Assembly: GCA_002709075.1 (NCBI GenBank) | Contig: PAPV01000005.1 | Coordinates: 153,989-217,988, forward strand | Direction of reading: 5' to 3' | Length of the DNA stretch: 64,000 nt | Source of the DNA: Rhodospirillaceae bacterium | GTDB taxonomy: Bacteria > Pseudomonadota > Alphaproteobacteria > MPNO01 > UBA2964 | Shown: positions 24,345 to 33,746 of the stretch, piece after piece | Layout of the letters: each line of letters begins with the position of its first letter | Numbering within the stretch: the stretch's first letter is position 1 | Made by a program: the position numbers and the translations under genes | Notes under the pieces: generated by a model | Database searches by the model: none | What the model was told of the DNA's origin: nothing | What the model saw: the letters and a program-made list of their open reading frames with translations, nothing else

Positions 24345-26036
24345 TCACTTGTTTATTTTTGTCCATGAATCGCGTAAGGCGATTGTCCGATTTAGTATTG
24401 GGAGATCCGCAGTGCTATCTTTGTCAATACAAAAGTATCCAAGACGCTCTAGTTGAATTGCTGGATCATTATGAGAACTGTCAAACACGGCTTTTTCTAT
24501 TTTACACAATTTTAAGGTCTTGCATGAATTTGGGTTTAACTCCTCTAAAAAGTCTTCCCCCATTTTAGGTTTATCAGTTTTAAATAGAGGTTCATACAGC
24601 CGAACCTCAGTATCCACTGAATTATTGGATGATACCCAGTGTAATGTACCCCGCACCTTTCGGCCATCTGGGGCGTTACCGCCCCGAGAGTCCGGATCAT
24701 AAGAACATCGGAGTTCGACTATCTGTCCATCCGAAGTCTTTTTAATTTCTTTGCATGTTATCAAATAGGCTCCTCTTAGTCGGACTTCTCGCCCTAAACC
24801 TAGACGAAAAAATTTTCTCGGGGGATCTTCTAAAAAATCATCTTGTTCGATCCAAATCTCTCTGCCAAAACTTACCATCCGGCTTCCAATTTCAGGGTTA
24901 GCTGGATGGTTTGATACCTCTACTTTCTCGATTTTATCTTGTGGGTAGTTTTCAATAATAACTTTTAGTGGTCTCAATACTCCCATACGCCGAAGTGCAT
25001 GCTTATTAAGATTTTCACGGATTGCGTGGTCGAGCATTGCGTGTTCAACCATGCCTTCAGTTTTTGAGATGGAAAGGTTGTTGATAAAATTACGTATTGC
25101 CTCGGGTGGTACGCCGCGCCGACGCAATCCAGCAATTGTTGGCATCCGGGGATCATCCCAGCCGGAAACATGCTTTCCTTTCACAAGGCTTGTCAATCGC
25201 CGTTTTGATAATACAGTATGTGAGATATTCAGGCGAGAAAACTCATATTGTTTTGGCTGTGAAGGCAAAGGTAACTTATGAACTAGCCATTCATATAATG
25301 GTCTATGGTCACTGAATTCCAGTGTGCAAAGCGAATGTGTTATTCCTTCAACAGCGTCAATTTGTCCATGAGCAAAATCATAGGTCGGATAAATGCACCA
25401 TTTATCAATTGTACGCGGATGACTTGTATGCATTATTCGATATAAAACCGGATCTCGTAGATTTATGTTTCCTGATGTCATATCAATTTTTGCACGCAGC
25501 ACTCTCGTACCATCTTTAAATTCGCCTGCACGCATGCGTTTGAATAAGTCTAGGTTTTCTTCAACTGTACGGTCTCGATAAGGACTCTGCTTTCCGGGCT
25601 CAGTAAGCGTTCCACGGGAGTTACGAATTTCGTCAGCTGAGGAATCATCTACAAATGCATTATTACTAGTAATCAAATGACAAGCCAATTCAAATAAGTA
25701 TTCAAAATGGTCGGAAGTATATTTGACTTCTCCATTCCATAAAAATCCAAGCCATTCTACATCTCTTTTTATAGCCTCAATAAATTGTTTTTCCTCTTTA
25801 GAAGGGTTAGTATCATCAAATCGCAAATTGCATTTGCCTCGATATTCCTGGGCTATTCCAAAATTAATTTGAATCGACTTCGCATGCCCAATGTGAAGAA
25901 AACCATTGGGTTCTGGCGGAAATCGTGTAACTACAGTTTCAATAGCACCTGAAGAAAGATCGCAGTCAATTTGTTCGCGTAAAAAATCACGGTGTACTTT
26001 ACTGGGGTTGTCGTTATCCGAATTTTTTTCAATCAT
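24345..26036 (-). CDS. glnS: Glutaminyl-tRNA synthetase
   Basis: A 563-residue class I aminoacyl-tRNA synthetase, close to the length of the E. coli enzyme. The HIGH motif is in 'PPEPNGFLHIGHAKS', the KMSKS-like loop is 'VLSKRRL', and GlnRS-type motifs such as 'CIYPTYDFAHGQIDAVEGITHSLCTLEF' (here quoted only in part as CIYPTYDFAHG) identify it over GluRS. C-terminal anticodon-binding barrels follow. It charges tRNA-Gln directly. The frame is open 48 codons further upstream, but ATG 26036 fits the family start ('EKNSDNDNPSK'). It is divergent from the 4HBT gene. Confidence 0.95.
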   Translation of the reverse strand: MIEKNSDNDNPSKVHRDFLREQIDCDLSSGAIETVVTRFPPEPNGFLHIGHAKSIQINFGIAQEYRGKCNLRFDDTNPSKEEKQFIEAIKRDVEWLGFLWNGEVKYTSDHFEYLFELACHLITSNNAFVDDSSADEIRNSRGTLTEPGKQSPYRDRTVEENLDLFKRMRAGEFKDGTRVLRAKIDMTSGNINLRDPVLYRIMHTSHPRTIDKWCIYPTYDFAHGQIDAVEGITHSLCTLEFSDHRPLYEWLVHKLPLPSQPKQYEFSRLNISHTVLSKRRLTSLVKGKHVSGWDDPRMPTIAGLRRRGVPPEAIRNFINNLSISKTEGMVEHAMLDHAIRENLNKHALRRMGVLRPLKVIIENYPQDKIEKVEVSNHPANPEIGSRMVSFGREIWIEQDDFLEDPPRKFFRLGLGREVRLRGAYLITCKEIKKTSDGQIVELRCSYDPDSRGGNAPDGRKVRGTLHWVSSNNSVDTEVRLYEPLFKTDKPKMGEDFLEELNPNSCKTLKLCKIEKAVFDSSHNDPAIQLERLGYFCIDKDSTADLPILNRTIALRDSWTKINK

Positions 26037-26138
26037 ATCAATCAAGCTAAGTAGTTTATTCAATACTTGTTTGCCAGAAAATAGACGAGTGGCCAAGAGT
26101 TTGGTGCATATAATGATTATAACAAAAGGAGAAAAAAG

Positions 26139-26591
26139 ATGACTGATCCGCTTGCAAACGTCGGATTCACTAACGAACACAAGCTCAGAGTTCTTTGGAC
26201 GGACTCCGATCCTGCTGGTATTAATTTCTATGGAAATTATTTTAAATGGATGGACGAGGCTTCATATTATCTTTTCAAAGCTGGAGGTATACTATGGGAG
26301 GAGTGGAAATCTCGTTTTAACGCATTAGGAATTCCTTTGATTTCTGCACATGCAGATTTCATGTCGCCGAGTGCATTTGGAGATGAACTGACGGTAAAAA
26401 GTGGGATAACTGACTGGGGTCGCAGCTCATTCACTGTTACCCATGTTTTTAGAAACTCCGGGCACACTGCAGCTGTTGGTTATGAAAAACGTGTTTATTG
26501 CCTTGGTGACCCATCAGACCCAAGGACTTTTAAGTCTGCTCCTATTCCAGATGACATGCGTATCGGGTTGGGAGGAAAAACGCGTGGGTGA
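26139..26591 (+). CDS. 4HBT-fold acyl-CoA thioesterase
   Basis: A 150-residue hotdog-fold protein. The segment 'VLWTDSDPAGINFYGNYFKWMDEA' is the 4-hydroxybenzoyl-CoA thioesterase signature, with the catalytic Asp before 'PAGI'. It would hydrolyse an aromatic or short acyl-CoA in the cytoplasm. AAGGAG lies 7 nt before the ATG. It is convergent with the UbiD paralogue 2 gene (10-nt gap) and near other catabolic genes, which fits release of an aromatic acid from its CoA thioester, but that is inference. Confidence 0.88.
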   Translation: MTDPLANVGFTNEHKLRVLWTDSDPAGINFYGNYFKWMDEASYYLFKAGGILWEEWKSRFNALGIPLISAHADFMSPSAFGDELTVKSGITDWGRSSFTVTHVFRNSGHTAAVGYEKRVYCLGDPSDPRTFKSAPIPDDMRIGLGGKTRG

Positions 26592-26601
26592 AAATAATTT
26601 C

Positions 26602-28113
26602 TTATTGATTCGACAATTTATCTACGGATAAATGTTGGGGTGGTTTGCCAGGTAAGTTCAACTCTTTCCAACGGGAAACAACACGCTCATATATAGTATC
26701 TCTAATCTTTGTACGCACAGGGAAATCTTCATAGTATTGGTGTGGGATACAAGCATCTATTAAAGCTTTTGATCCATAAGGTCTATCTTTTGAAATTACC
26801 CGACTTGGGTCTAGTCCGGTTGACCAAGTTTTTCTCTGGATATCAATATCGTCGATTGGGTTGCAGCGGGTACTCATAGCCCACAAGACTTGGTTCATGT
26901 CTGTTGGGTTAACGTCATGGTCTACGGCCACAATCCATTTTGTATAGTAGGCGGCAGCAGGACACTGCGCTGTTGCAGCCAAAACTTGTGCGGTGTGTCC
27001 CGCATATTGTTGACGAGTTGCAACAACAACGTGCCCCCACCCGGACGCAGCAGCCGGATGGGAGTATACTCCTTCAATACCTGGTATACCCAATCGTTCC
27101 AGATCATCCCAAATTGCTGCTGAACGCATAATAGAATAATACGATCCAATTTCGCATGCGGGATAATCTGCCATTAAGGCTGCTGTATGAATTGGCTTAT
27201 GTCGCATGTGTAAGGCTTTTACCTCTATAACAGGTTGTAAAGATTTTTCACGTCCATAGTATCCGGTAAATTCACCCAGAGGTCCCTCAGGGAGCAGATG
27301 TTTCTTAGATACTATTCCCTCAATTACAATTTCCGCGCGAGCTGGTATAGGGAGATTGGTAACACATCCCTTGGTAAGTTCCATGGCTTGTCCCGTTAGA
27401 CCACCTATAATCTCGAGTTCGGATATATTGTTTGGATAAGATTGGGCAGCGACCATAAAAGATGCTGGGTCTATGCCGTAAGCAGCAACTACCTCGCAAT
27501 CTTTGCCTTTGTTCCACCAAGCTTCTCGGTCAAGCAAGCCATGTTTTCCGGGAGAACAATACATGCCAATATGACGCTTGTCGTGAACCATTTGACGATA
27601 ACATCCAACATTTATTCGGCCGGATTCAGGATCTTGGGTAAAAGTTATATCTCCAGTTCCGATATAATCGCCACCATCTCTCGGCCAGAATCGCGGTGCA
27701 GGTAGCTTTGTTATATCAATGTCATCACCTAACAAAACGATTTCATTAACTGGCGCTGTTGTCTCATCTATAAACTTTGGTGGAATACGTAGTTTGGAAC
27801 GACTGCGTGTGGCCTTTATAAGGTCGGTAATTGACAAATCCGGGTCAAGGCCAACTGCAAGAGCATACCGCCGAGTACTTGATCCTAGCATATTAGAGAG
27901 GATTGATGTATTGCCATCTGTACCATTGATGTTATCAAACAAAAGGGCAGGTGCCCCCTCGGATTGTGCCGCCATATAGGTCGCGGCGGCGAGCTCTTCA
28001 TGCGCTGAAACAGGCGCAGTAACCCGATGGAGTTGCCCATCTTGATCAATTAAAGAGATCCATTCCCTTAAATCAGCTGGCCCACGCTGGTTGTCTTTTT
28101 GTAGATTTTGCAT
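26602..28113 (-). CDS. UbiD-family decarboxylase, paralogue 2
   Basis: A 503-residue UbiD-type enzyme. The catalytic residues expected for prenyl-FMN decarboxylases are present: Arg in 'NVGCYRQM' and the two Glu of 'EGPLGEFTGYY'. It also has 'RFWPRDGGDYIGTGD' near the metal/prFMN site. It is closer in motif to paralogue 1 than to paralogue 3. Its substrate is unknown. It has no tight operon partner; a 710-nt gap separates it from the divergent FAD monooxygenase gene. Confidence 0.9.
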   Translation of the reverse strand: MQNLQKDNQRGPADLREWISLIDQDGQLHRVTAPVSAHEELAAATYMAAQSEGAPALLFDNINGTDGNTSILSNMLGSSTRRYALAVGLDPDLSITDLIKATRSRSKLRIPPKFIDETTAPVNEIVLLGDDIDITKLPAPRFWPRDGGDYIGTGDITFTQDPESGRINVGCYRQMVHDKRHIGMYCSPGKHGLLDREAWWNKGKDCEVVAAYGIDPASFMVAAQSYPNNISELEIIGGLTGQAMELTKGCVTNLPIPARAEIVIEGIVSKKHLLPEGPLGEFTGYYGREKSLQPVIEVKALHMRHKPIHTAALMADYPACEIGSYYSIMRSAAIWDDLERLGIPGIEGVYSHPAAASGWGHVVVATRQQYAGHTAQVLAATAQCPAAAYYTKWIVAVDHDVNPTDMNQVLWAMSTRCNPIDDIDIQRKTWSTGLDPSRVISKDRPYGSKALIDACIPHQYYEDFPVRTKIRDTIYERVVSRWKELNLPGKPPQHLSVDKLSNQ

Positions 28114-28823
28114 GTAGATTTCAAGTTTTGTAATTTTTCATTCATTATTAACTCAAGTAGACTGCCATGAACCCTTTTAATAGGCAAAGGAAATGCTAAA
28201 CTGGATCAAGCAACTAACACATTTTGAAAAGAAGGTCTGCTGAATGCCATGATTTTTGAGTTCTGTTGGGGTGCACTCAGGTGACATTATAAAAAGGTAA
28301 AAGATTGACGACTTGTTTGGATTTTATCTTTCTCAATGCCGAACTAAATTAAACAGTTATGGTATCTATGCAAAATTTTTTGATAAATTGAAGCCCTGAG
28401 TATCAATTACAGGTTGGAGGTTCAGGTATAAGCATCCTTTATTATTGTGATATTAATTCGCCTTTAATTAATAAATGTTTTAGGTTAGGAAATTAGCAGA
28501 ATTGCAAATCAAATTGGAAAGTGAGAACATACATTTACCAAAGTATAGCTGGCATACTGCCAAAATCTTAAAATTTGTAAAAAACAATTTTTTAGTAGGA
28601 TTGGCAAAAAATGAACTGAATTCCTTATTTAAAAGACACTTTAAAAGGAATTTTCTGTGTAAAAATCGACATCTTAAGCTTCAATTAGTTGGTTTTCAGA
28701 ATCACAATAAAAAAAATATACTATCGGTATATTTAAAATCCAGAAATTGCTAATGGGTGACTATAGAGTTGGTTTGTAAAAATTCATTGTGACTTGTAAT
28801 TTTTGTTCGAGGAGATTTTAATT
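28114..28823 (+). other. 710-nt gap without a convincing gene
   Basis: AT-rich DNA between divergent UbiD paralogue 2 and the FAD monooxygenase. An 83-codon TTG-initiated frame (28502-28753) is present but is Lys/Asn/Leu-rich with no recognisable domain or good ribosome-binding site. Promoters for both flanking genes must lie here. No RNA gene or strong hairpin was found. It could be the remains of a lost gene. Confidence 0.4.
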
Positions 28824-30437
28824 TTGAAAACTAGGGTTCTTATAGTTGGTGCAGGGCCGGTCGGACTAACCCTTGCGATTGACCTAGGGCAGCGAGGTGT
28901 TGATTGTGTTCTGATTGAACAAAAAAAAGAACCCGAGCTGCAACCTAAGATGGAACGCTGTAATGCTCGTACAATGGAAATATATCGACGGATGGGGTTG
29001 GAGAAAAAGATTAGAGCCGCCGGACTTCCTTCAAATATACCTATGGATGTTTTTATAATTACAACACTTGATAAGCCGCCAATATTAACGCTGCCCTATC
29101 CTTCGGTTGATGAGGCAAGATCAAAAGACTCTGAAAAAAATGATGGATCCACACCATTAGAACCATACCAGCTAATTTCTCAATATACACTTGAACCTCT
29201 GTTAAAAAATGAGGCAGAAAAACTTGCTTCCGTACGTGTTTGTTATGGACATAAATTTCTTTCATTCGAACAAAACGAAGATAATGTAACCGCAGAAATA
29301 GTTAATTCCGCTGGGAAGACTACACATGTAACTTCGGATTTTTTAGTGGGATGTGATGGAGGAAGTAGTAATGTAAGAAAACAAACGGGAATTTCTCTTC
29401 GTGGTGAAGGAAATATTTCAGAGCTCGGACAAGGACTATTTTACTGTGAAGACTTATTTGGGAAGCTTCCACTTGGGAATGGGCCTGGCCAAGGAAGGCA
29501 CTACCATGTTGCGGATGACAAAGCTACTTTTTTAATCATGCAAGATAGCACCAAGCATTTTACATTACACTCTAAAGTCAAAGATGAAGACGGTATAAAA
29601 GAAATGTTTGAAAAAACAGTATCTGTGCCGATTAATTACGAGTTGTTGAGTTTTAATATGTGGCGTCAGAACTTATTGCTCGCTGACAGTTATCGCAAAA
29701 AAAGGGTATTTCTAGCTGGTGATGCTGTACATTTGGTTATCCCAACTGGTGGACTAGGAATGAATACTGGGATTGGTGATGCAATAAATCTCGGCTGGAA
29801 ACTTGCGGCAGTAATTCAAGGTTGGGGTGGAGATAATTTGTTAAATTCATACGATGTTGAACGTCATCAGGTTGGAGACCGAAATGTTGGTGCATCTCGA
29901 TACGCATCACTGGGCAGAAGAAGCTGGCGTGCATTAGGAGGAGATTGTTTATTTAGAGAGGGACACGCTGCAGACGCAGCCAGAGACAGATTGAAGTCTC
30001 GTGCAGATGTTGAACAGCGAAAAACAAATGAAATGCTCGGCGCAGAATTGGGTTATAGATATGTTAGGTCACCAATAATTGCAGAAAAGCCCGGGGGACC
30101 TGAGCATTTGTTTAGACAGTATATTCCCACTGCCTGGCCTGGGGCCAGGTTGCCTCACATTACTCTTGAAAATGGTAAAGCTTTGCAGGATTGTCTGCCA
30201 GATGGATACACTATGTTGTGTTTGTCTAATAAAACTTGGGATAATCGGGATCTAGTAAGAGCATTTGAAGCTTTAAGTGCACCTTTTTCTTGTGTAAGAC
30301 TTTCCTCGAATATTGCAAGAGAGGTTTACAATGCTGATTTTCTTTTGATTCGGCCAGATTTGCATGTGGTTTGGCGTGGTCATGAGCCTCATTCCTCCCC
30401 GACAGTTTTAGCGATGTTGGCGACGGGTCATTGTTAA
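28824..30437 (+). CDS. FAD-dependent aromatic-ring monooxygenase
   Basis: A 537-residue flavoprotein hydroxylase of the PHBH/phenol hydroxylase (FAD_binding_3) type. It has the dinucleotide motif 'VLIVGAGPVGLTLAIDLG' at the N-terminus, the 'VGCDGGSSNVRK' DG motif in the middle and the GD motif 'VFLAGDAVHLVIPTGGLGMNTG'. A C-terminal thioredoxin-like extension (from about residue 440) is seen in the longer members such as MhpA. It inserts one oxygen atom into an aromatic ring with NAD(P)H. I chose TTG 28824, which has GAGGAG 9 nt upstream; the frame is open to 28803. It is convergent with the GMC gene. Confidence 0.9.
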   Translation: MKTRVLIVGAGPVGLTLAIDLGQRGVDCVLIEQKKEPELQPKMERCNARTMEIYRRMGLEKKIRAAGLPSNIPMDVFIITTLDKPPILTLPYPSVDEARSKDSEKNDGSTPLEPYQLISQYTLEPLLKNEAEKLASVRVCYGHKFLSFEQNEDNVTAEIVNSAGKTTHVTSDFLVGCDGGSSNVRKQTGISLRGEGNISELGQGLFYCEDLFGKLPLGNGPGQGRHYHVADDKATFLIMQDSTKHFTLHSKVKDEDGIKEMFEKTVSVPINYELLSFNMWRQNLLLADSYRKKRVFLAGDAVHLVIPTGGLGMNTGIGDAINLGWKLAAVIQGWGGDNLLNSYDVERHQVGDRNVGASRYASLGRRSWRALGGDCLFREGHAADAARDRLKSRADVEQRKTNEMLGAELGYRYVRSPIIAEKPGGPEHLFRQYIPTAWPGARLPHITLENGKALQDCLPDGYTMLCLSNKTWDNRDLVRAFEALSAPFSCVRLSSNIAREVYNADFLLIRPDLHVVWRGHEPHSSPTVLAMLATGHC

Positions 30438-30483
30438 ATAGAAAGGGTTGCCAAAAATATAAAATATATAGTTGTATCAATAA

Positions 30484-32205
30484 TTATGGTGCGCTCTCTT
30501 CTAGAATTAAAGATGAGACCCTCTCCGCTACCATGATTGTTGGAAAATTTGTATTTGCGCACGGGACAGAAGGCATTATAGATGCGTCAGCAATTCTTAG
30601 GCCTTCTACTCCATATACTCGTGCGCAATGGTCAGTAACAGCCATTTTATCATTTGGCCTTCCCATGTGACACGAACAAGAAGCATGATAATGGCCGAGA
30701 ACAGTTTTTTTAATCCATGCTTCCATAATATTTTCATCTTCTTCGATATCATTTATGCTCAGATTATCGGCGATTAATTTGTTAATAAGGAGTCGTCTTA
30801 TTGAAGATGAGAAATCCATTACTTGCCCACCAACCCATGTTTGTAATTGGTTGATACGATTATAAACTGCATAGCGTCTTGCCCGGTCGCTATAGCTTAT
30901 TGGAAAAATTTCACTAGCTGAAGCTTGAACTTCAGGTTGTTTGCTAAATTTAATCATCATACGCGTTCCAAGCTTTAGACGTTCCATATCGCGTTCGTCT
31001 GAAACCAAATTAAAATCGACGATTGGTGTGGCCATATGGTCAAATGGGTTTAGTTTTACTTGACCAGTAGAATAGCTCTTATTCACCCACAGCATTATCA
31101 ACCCAATACGTTCACCAATGGCATGCCAGAAGCTTTTATTCATAGGAATGAGATACATGTCACCAGGTGGGCAACCCTCAATATGGGATGACCAGCGCAG
31201 GCCAGCATACATAGGGAGGCGCAAATGATCCGGAAGTCTAAAATCAGGTCGCATGTAACATCCGAAATTAACGCCTGGATGCTCCATTAAATGTTTTCCG
31301 ACACCTGAACGATCAGCAATGACGTCAATCCCATACTGATACAGCTCTTCAGCTGGGCCAATTCCGGAACGAAGCAGGAGTGCTGGGGTATGCAGAGCAC
31401 CTGAAGAAATGATAATTTCTTTCGCCTTAATATCCATTTCATTTCCGTTTTGAATAACACAAACCCCAGAAACTTTAGTGCCAGTAAAAATCACTTTTTT
31501 TACATGTGTTTCAGCAATAATAGACAAGTTTTTACGTTTTCTTACTTCCTTTGTCAGATACGCAGTGGCAGTTGACGTCCGCATACCATTATTATGAGCT
31601 ACTGCAACTGGAAAAAATCCATCGCCAAAATTTGCATTTTTATCCTGTAAGTCGGTCCAGCCTTGGGCACGGGCTCCATCAATGAACGCTCTTGTAAAAC
31701 CCGGCCAATCATTCTCAAAAATACGTTGTAATGCCATTGGACCATCCTGACCATGCAACGGTCCATCAAAATCTCTATCTGTTTCTTGTTTTTTGAAAAA
31801 CGGCAGTACATCATTCCAACCCCATCCAATTGCACCGGCTTCTCTCCATCCATCATAATCACTTGGAAGACCGCGGATAGAGATCATGCCATTTACAGAG
31901 GAACCGCCACCGATCACTCGGCCCTGAGCATAGCGGACTGATTTCCTATCGTCTGGGGAATTGCTGGGCCGCGGCGGCCAGAATACTTTTTGTTCTCTCC
32001 AAGTAAAACGCGGGCTGGAATGAGCTGACCCGGCAAAGGTATCTCGAATCTCAAACGGTTCTGTACCAGGTTCAAAATCCTCACCCGCCTCTACTAAAAG
32101 GACTGTGTTACGCGGGTTTTGGGAGAGTCGAGCCGCTACTACGCAACCTGCAGAGCCACCGCCAACTATAACAAAATCAAAAATTTTTGTATCTGAGATT
32201 TCCAT
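30484..32205 (-). CDS. GMC-family oxidoreductase (choline dehydrogenase-like)
   Basis: A 573-residue FAD enzyme of the glucose-methanol-choline family. It has the ADP-binding motif 'FVIVGGGSAGCVVAARLS' at the N-terminus, the GMC signature 'GRVIGGGSSVNGMISIRG', a second signature around 'SSGALHTPALLLRSGIGP', and the C-terminal active-site His in 'HYHASCSCHMG', where the usual basic residue before MG is His. It oxidises an alcohol to an aldehyde or ketone. It follows UbiD paralogue 3 with a 2-nt gap and so belongs to that operon. Confidence 0.9.
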   Translation of the reverse strand: MEISDTKIFDFVIVGGGSAGCVVAARLSQNPRNTVLLVEAGEDFEPGTEPFEIRDTFAGSAHSSPRFTWREQKVFWPPRPSNSPDDRKSVRYAQGRVIGGGSSVNGMISIRGLPSDYDGWREAGAIGWGWNDVLPFFKKQETDRDFDGPLHGQDGPMALQRIFENDWPGFTRAFIDGARAQGWTDLQDKNANFGDGFFPVAVAHNNGMRTSTATAYLTKEVRKRKNLSIIAETHVKKVIFTGTKVSGVCVIQNGNEMDIKAKEIIISSGALHTPALLLRSGIGPAEELYQYGIDVIADRSGVGKHLMEHPGVNFGCYMRPDFRLPDHLRLPMYAGLRWSSHIEGCPPGDMYLIPMNKSFWHAIGERIGLIMLWVNKSYSTGQVKLNPFDHMATPIVDFNLVSDERDMERLKLGTRMMIKFSKQPEVQASASEIFPISYSDRARRYAVYNRINQLQTWVGGQVMDFSSSIRRLLINKLIADNLSINDIEEDENIMEAWIKKTVLGHYHASCSCHMGRPNDKMAVTDHCARVYGVEGLRIADASIMPSVPCANTNFPTIMVAERVSSLILEESAP

Positions 32206-32207
32206 TT

Positions 32208-33746
32208 TTATTTAAAACAATCGATTGGTAAGAAATCATAAATATCTACCGACTCAAAATTCTTTGGAAGAGCACGGGTAAAATCAGCACGAGATTTAGG
32301 TTGTGATGTTGCAGGTTTAGTTGCATCTATCATCCATTTAGTTCCAAGCCGTTCAAACTGTCCGCCTTCTGCTGTTGTTGGAGATATTTTATCAAGTGCA
32401 AACGTTCGGGTATTATTGATTGTTACAATATCTCTCTCTGCGTGTACTCGGGTAGTTATCGACCACATAACTTGCCGTAAATCGTTAGCGTCAATATCGT
32501 CGTCTACTGCAATTGCAAGCTTAGGGTGTAGGTATGGTCCTGATAAGGAAGCCAATAACGCGGTTTTGGCCTGCCCTTCAAATTTTGGTGTTATTTTAAG
32601 TACAAGAAGCATTAATCCTCCTGCTGGAACAACTCTAACATCATGTATGTTCATTCCACCTTCGACTTTGGCTAGATGTTCCATTGTAGCAATTTCAATC
32701 CCTAAACCTGTTGTAGCTTGTGCGCAGGTCGAGGGCATTCCACTATGTAAAGAATAGTAAATGGGCTCTTTGCGATGGGTAATTGCGGTAATGCGGAAAA
32801 CTTCTGCGGACTCTGCCTCTGCATAGGTGCCGGGTACTTCACCATAGGGTCCTTCAAAGCGTTGCTCTCCAAGTAATAATTCACCCTCTAAAATAATCTC
32901 CGCTTCCGCTGGAACCTCAATATCTACAGTTTCCGCTTTGGTGAGGAGAACAGGCTCGCCAAGCAATCCGCCTGCTAATGAAAGTTCATCCACACCAAAT
33001 CTAGTGGTGTAAGCTGCACTGAAAAATATCGCTGGGTGAACACCAATAACTACTACAACCGGGGTGTTTTTTCCTCGTTCTTTGTATTTTTCATGGATAA
33101 TTCGAGCTTGGCGTGGTAGTAAAATAAATCCAGAGTGATTTGCATCGTATACCTGCATACGATGTATTGACATATTACGAATACCGGTGTCGGGGTCTTT
33201 AAGTATTGCCATGCCTGATGCTATAAATGGCCCCCCATCTTTTTCCGATTGAGTTACAATGGGAAGATCCAGTAATGAAGCATCTTTATCTTTTTTAATG
33301 ACCTCTTTGCAAGGACAAGGAAAATTGGATGAAATTAATGGCGAAATTGGTGACTTGAGTTTTTTGCTCATTGCCGTAAGTAGTTCATCCTCGGTTAGAT
33401 TTAGTCCCAATGACCATTTTTTTCGATCAGTTAAAATTTGGCTGCAAGCTGTCCATTCAGAACACCCGATTATATTGTTGAAATATGTTGCTTTGCCCAA
33501 TTCATTGTATGCTTTCCATTGTATTGCCCCCATGTTTTCAGCTGGGTTAACTTCTTTTGTTATCCGCAGTAGTTCTCCAGATTTATCCAACTTTTCCAGA
33601 TATCCTCGTAGGGATTGATCTCGTATATTTCGTACCTTACCGATGAGTTCATGCTTTTTGGTTTTTGATAAGTTTCGTTTTTGAACGTCACTAGTATTTC
33701 TAACGTCACTAATAAATCCTCGAATTCCGTCACTTTCTTTCATCAT
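32208..33746 (-). CDS. UbiD-family decarboxylase, paralogue 3
   Basis: A 512-residue UbiD-type enzyme and the most divergent of the three here. Arg is in 'NMSIHRMQVYD' and the Glu pair in 'EGPYGEVPGTY' (paralogues 1 and 2 have GEWTGYY and GEFTGYY). About 45 extra basic residues precede the normal domain start ('LRGYLEKLDKSGELL'). The ATG overlaps the stop of the upstream enoyl-CoA hydratase gene by 1 nt (TAATG), and the GMC gene follows 2 nt after, so these three form one operon. The substrate is probably an acid made or handled by the hydratase-like step. Confidence 0.9.
   Translation of the reverse strand: MMKESDGIRGFISDVRNTSDVQKRNLSKTKKHELIGKVRNIRDQSLRGYLEKLDKSGELLRITKEVNPAENMGAIQWKAYNELGKATYFNNIIGCSEWTACSQILTDRKKWSLGLNLTEDELLTAMSKKLKSPISPLISSNFPCPCKEVIKKDKDASLLDLPIVTQSEKDGGPFIASGMAILKDPDTGIRNMSIHRMQVYDANHSGFILLPRQARIIHEKYKERGKNTPVVVVIGVHPAIFFSAAYTTRFGVDELSLAGGLLGEPVLLTKAETVDIEVPAEAEIILEGELLLGEQRFEGPYGEVPGTYAEAESAEVFRITAITHRKEPIYYSLHSGMPSTCAQATTGLGIEIATMEHLAKVEGGMNIHDVRVVPAGGLMLLVLKITPKFEGQAKTALLASLSGPYLHPKLAIAVDDDIDANDLRQVMWSITTRVHAERDIVTINNTRTFALDKISPTTAEGGQFERLGTKWMIDATKPATSQPKSRADFTRALPKNFESVDIYDFLPIDCFK

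Noticed and set aside
26037-26180. 48-codon N-terminal extension of glutaminyl-tRNA synthetase
   Set aside because: Hydrophobic, not part of the family, and it would overlap the divergent thioesterase gene; ATG 26036 fits the normal start.
28502-28753. 83-codon TTG-initiated frame in the 710-nt gap
   Set aside because: Lys/Asn/Leu-rich composition like random AT-rich DNA, no domain, no clear ribosome-binding site.
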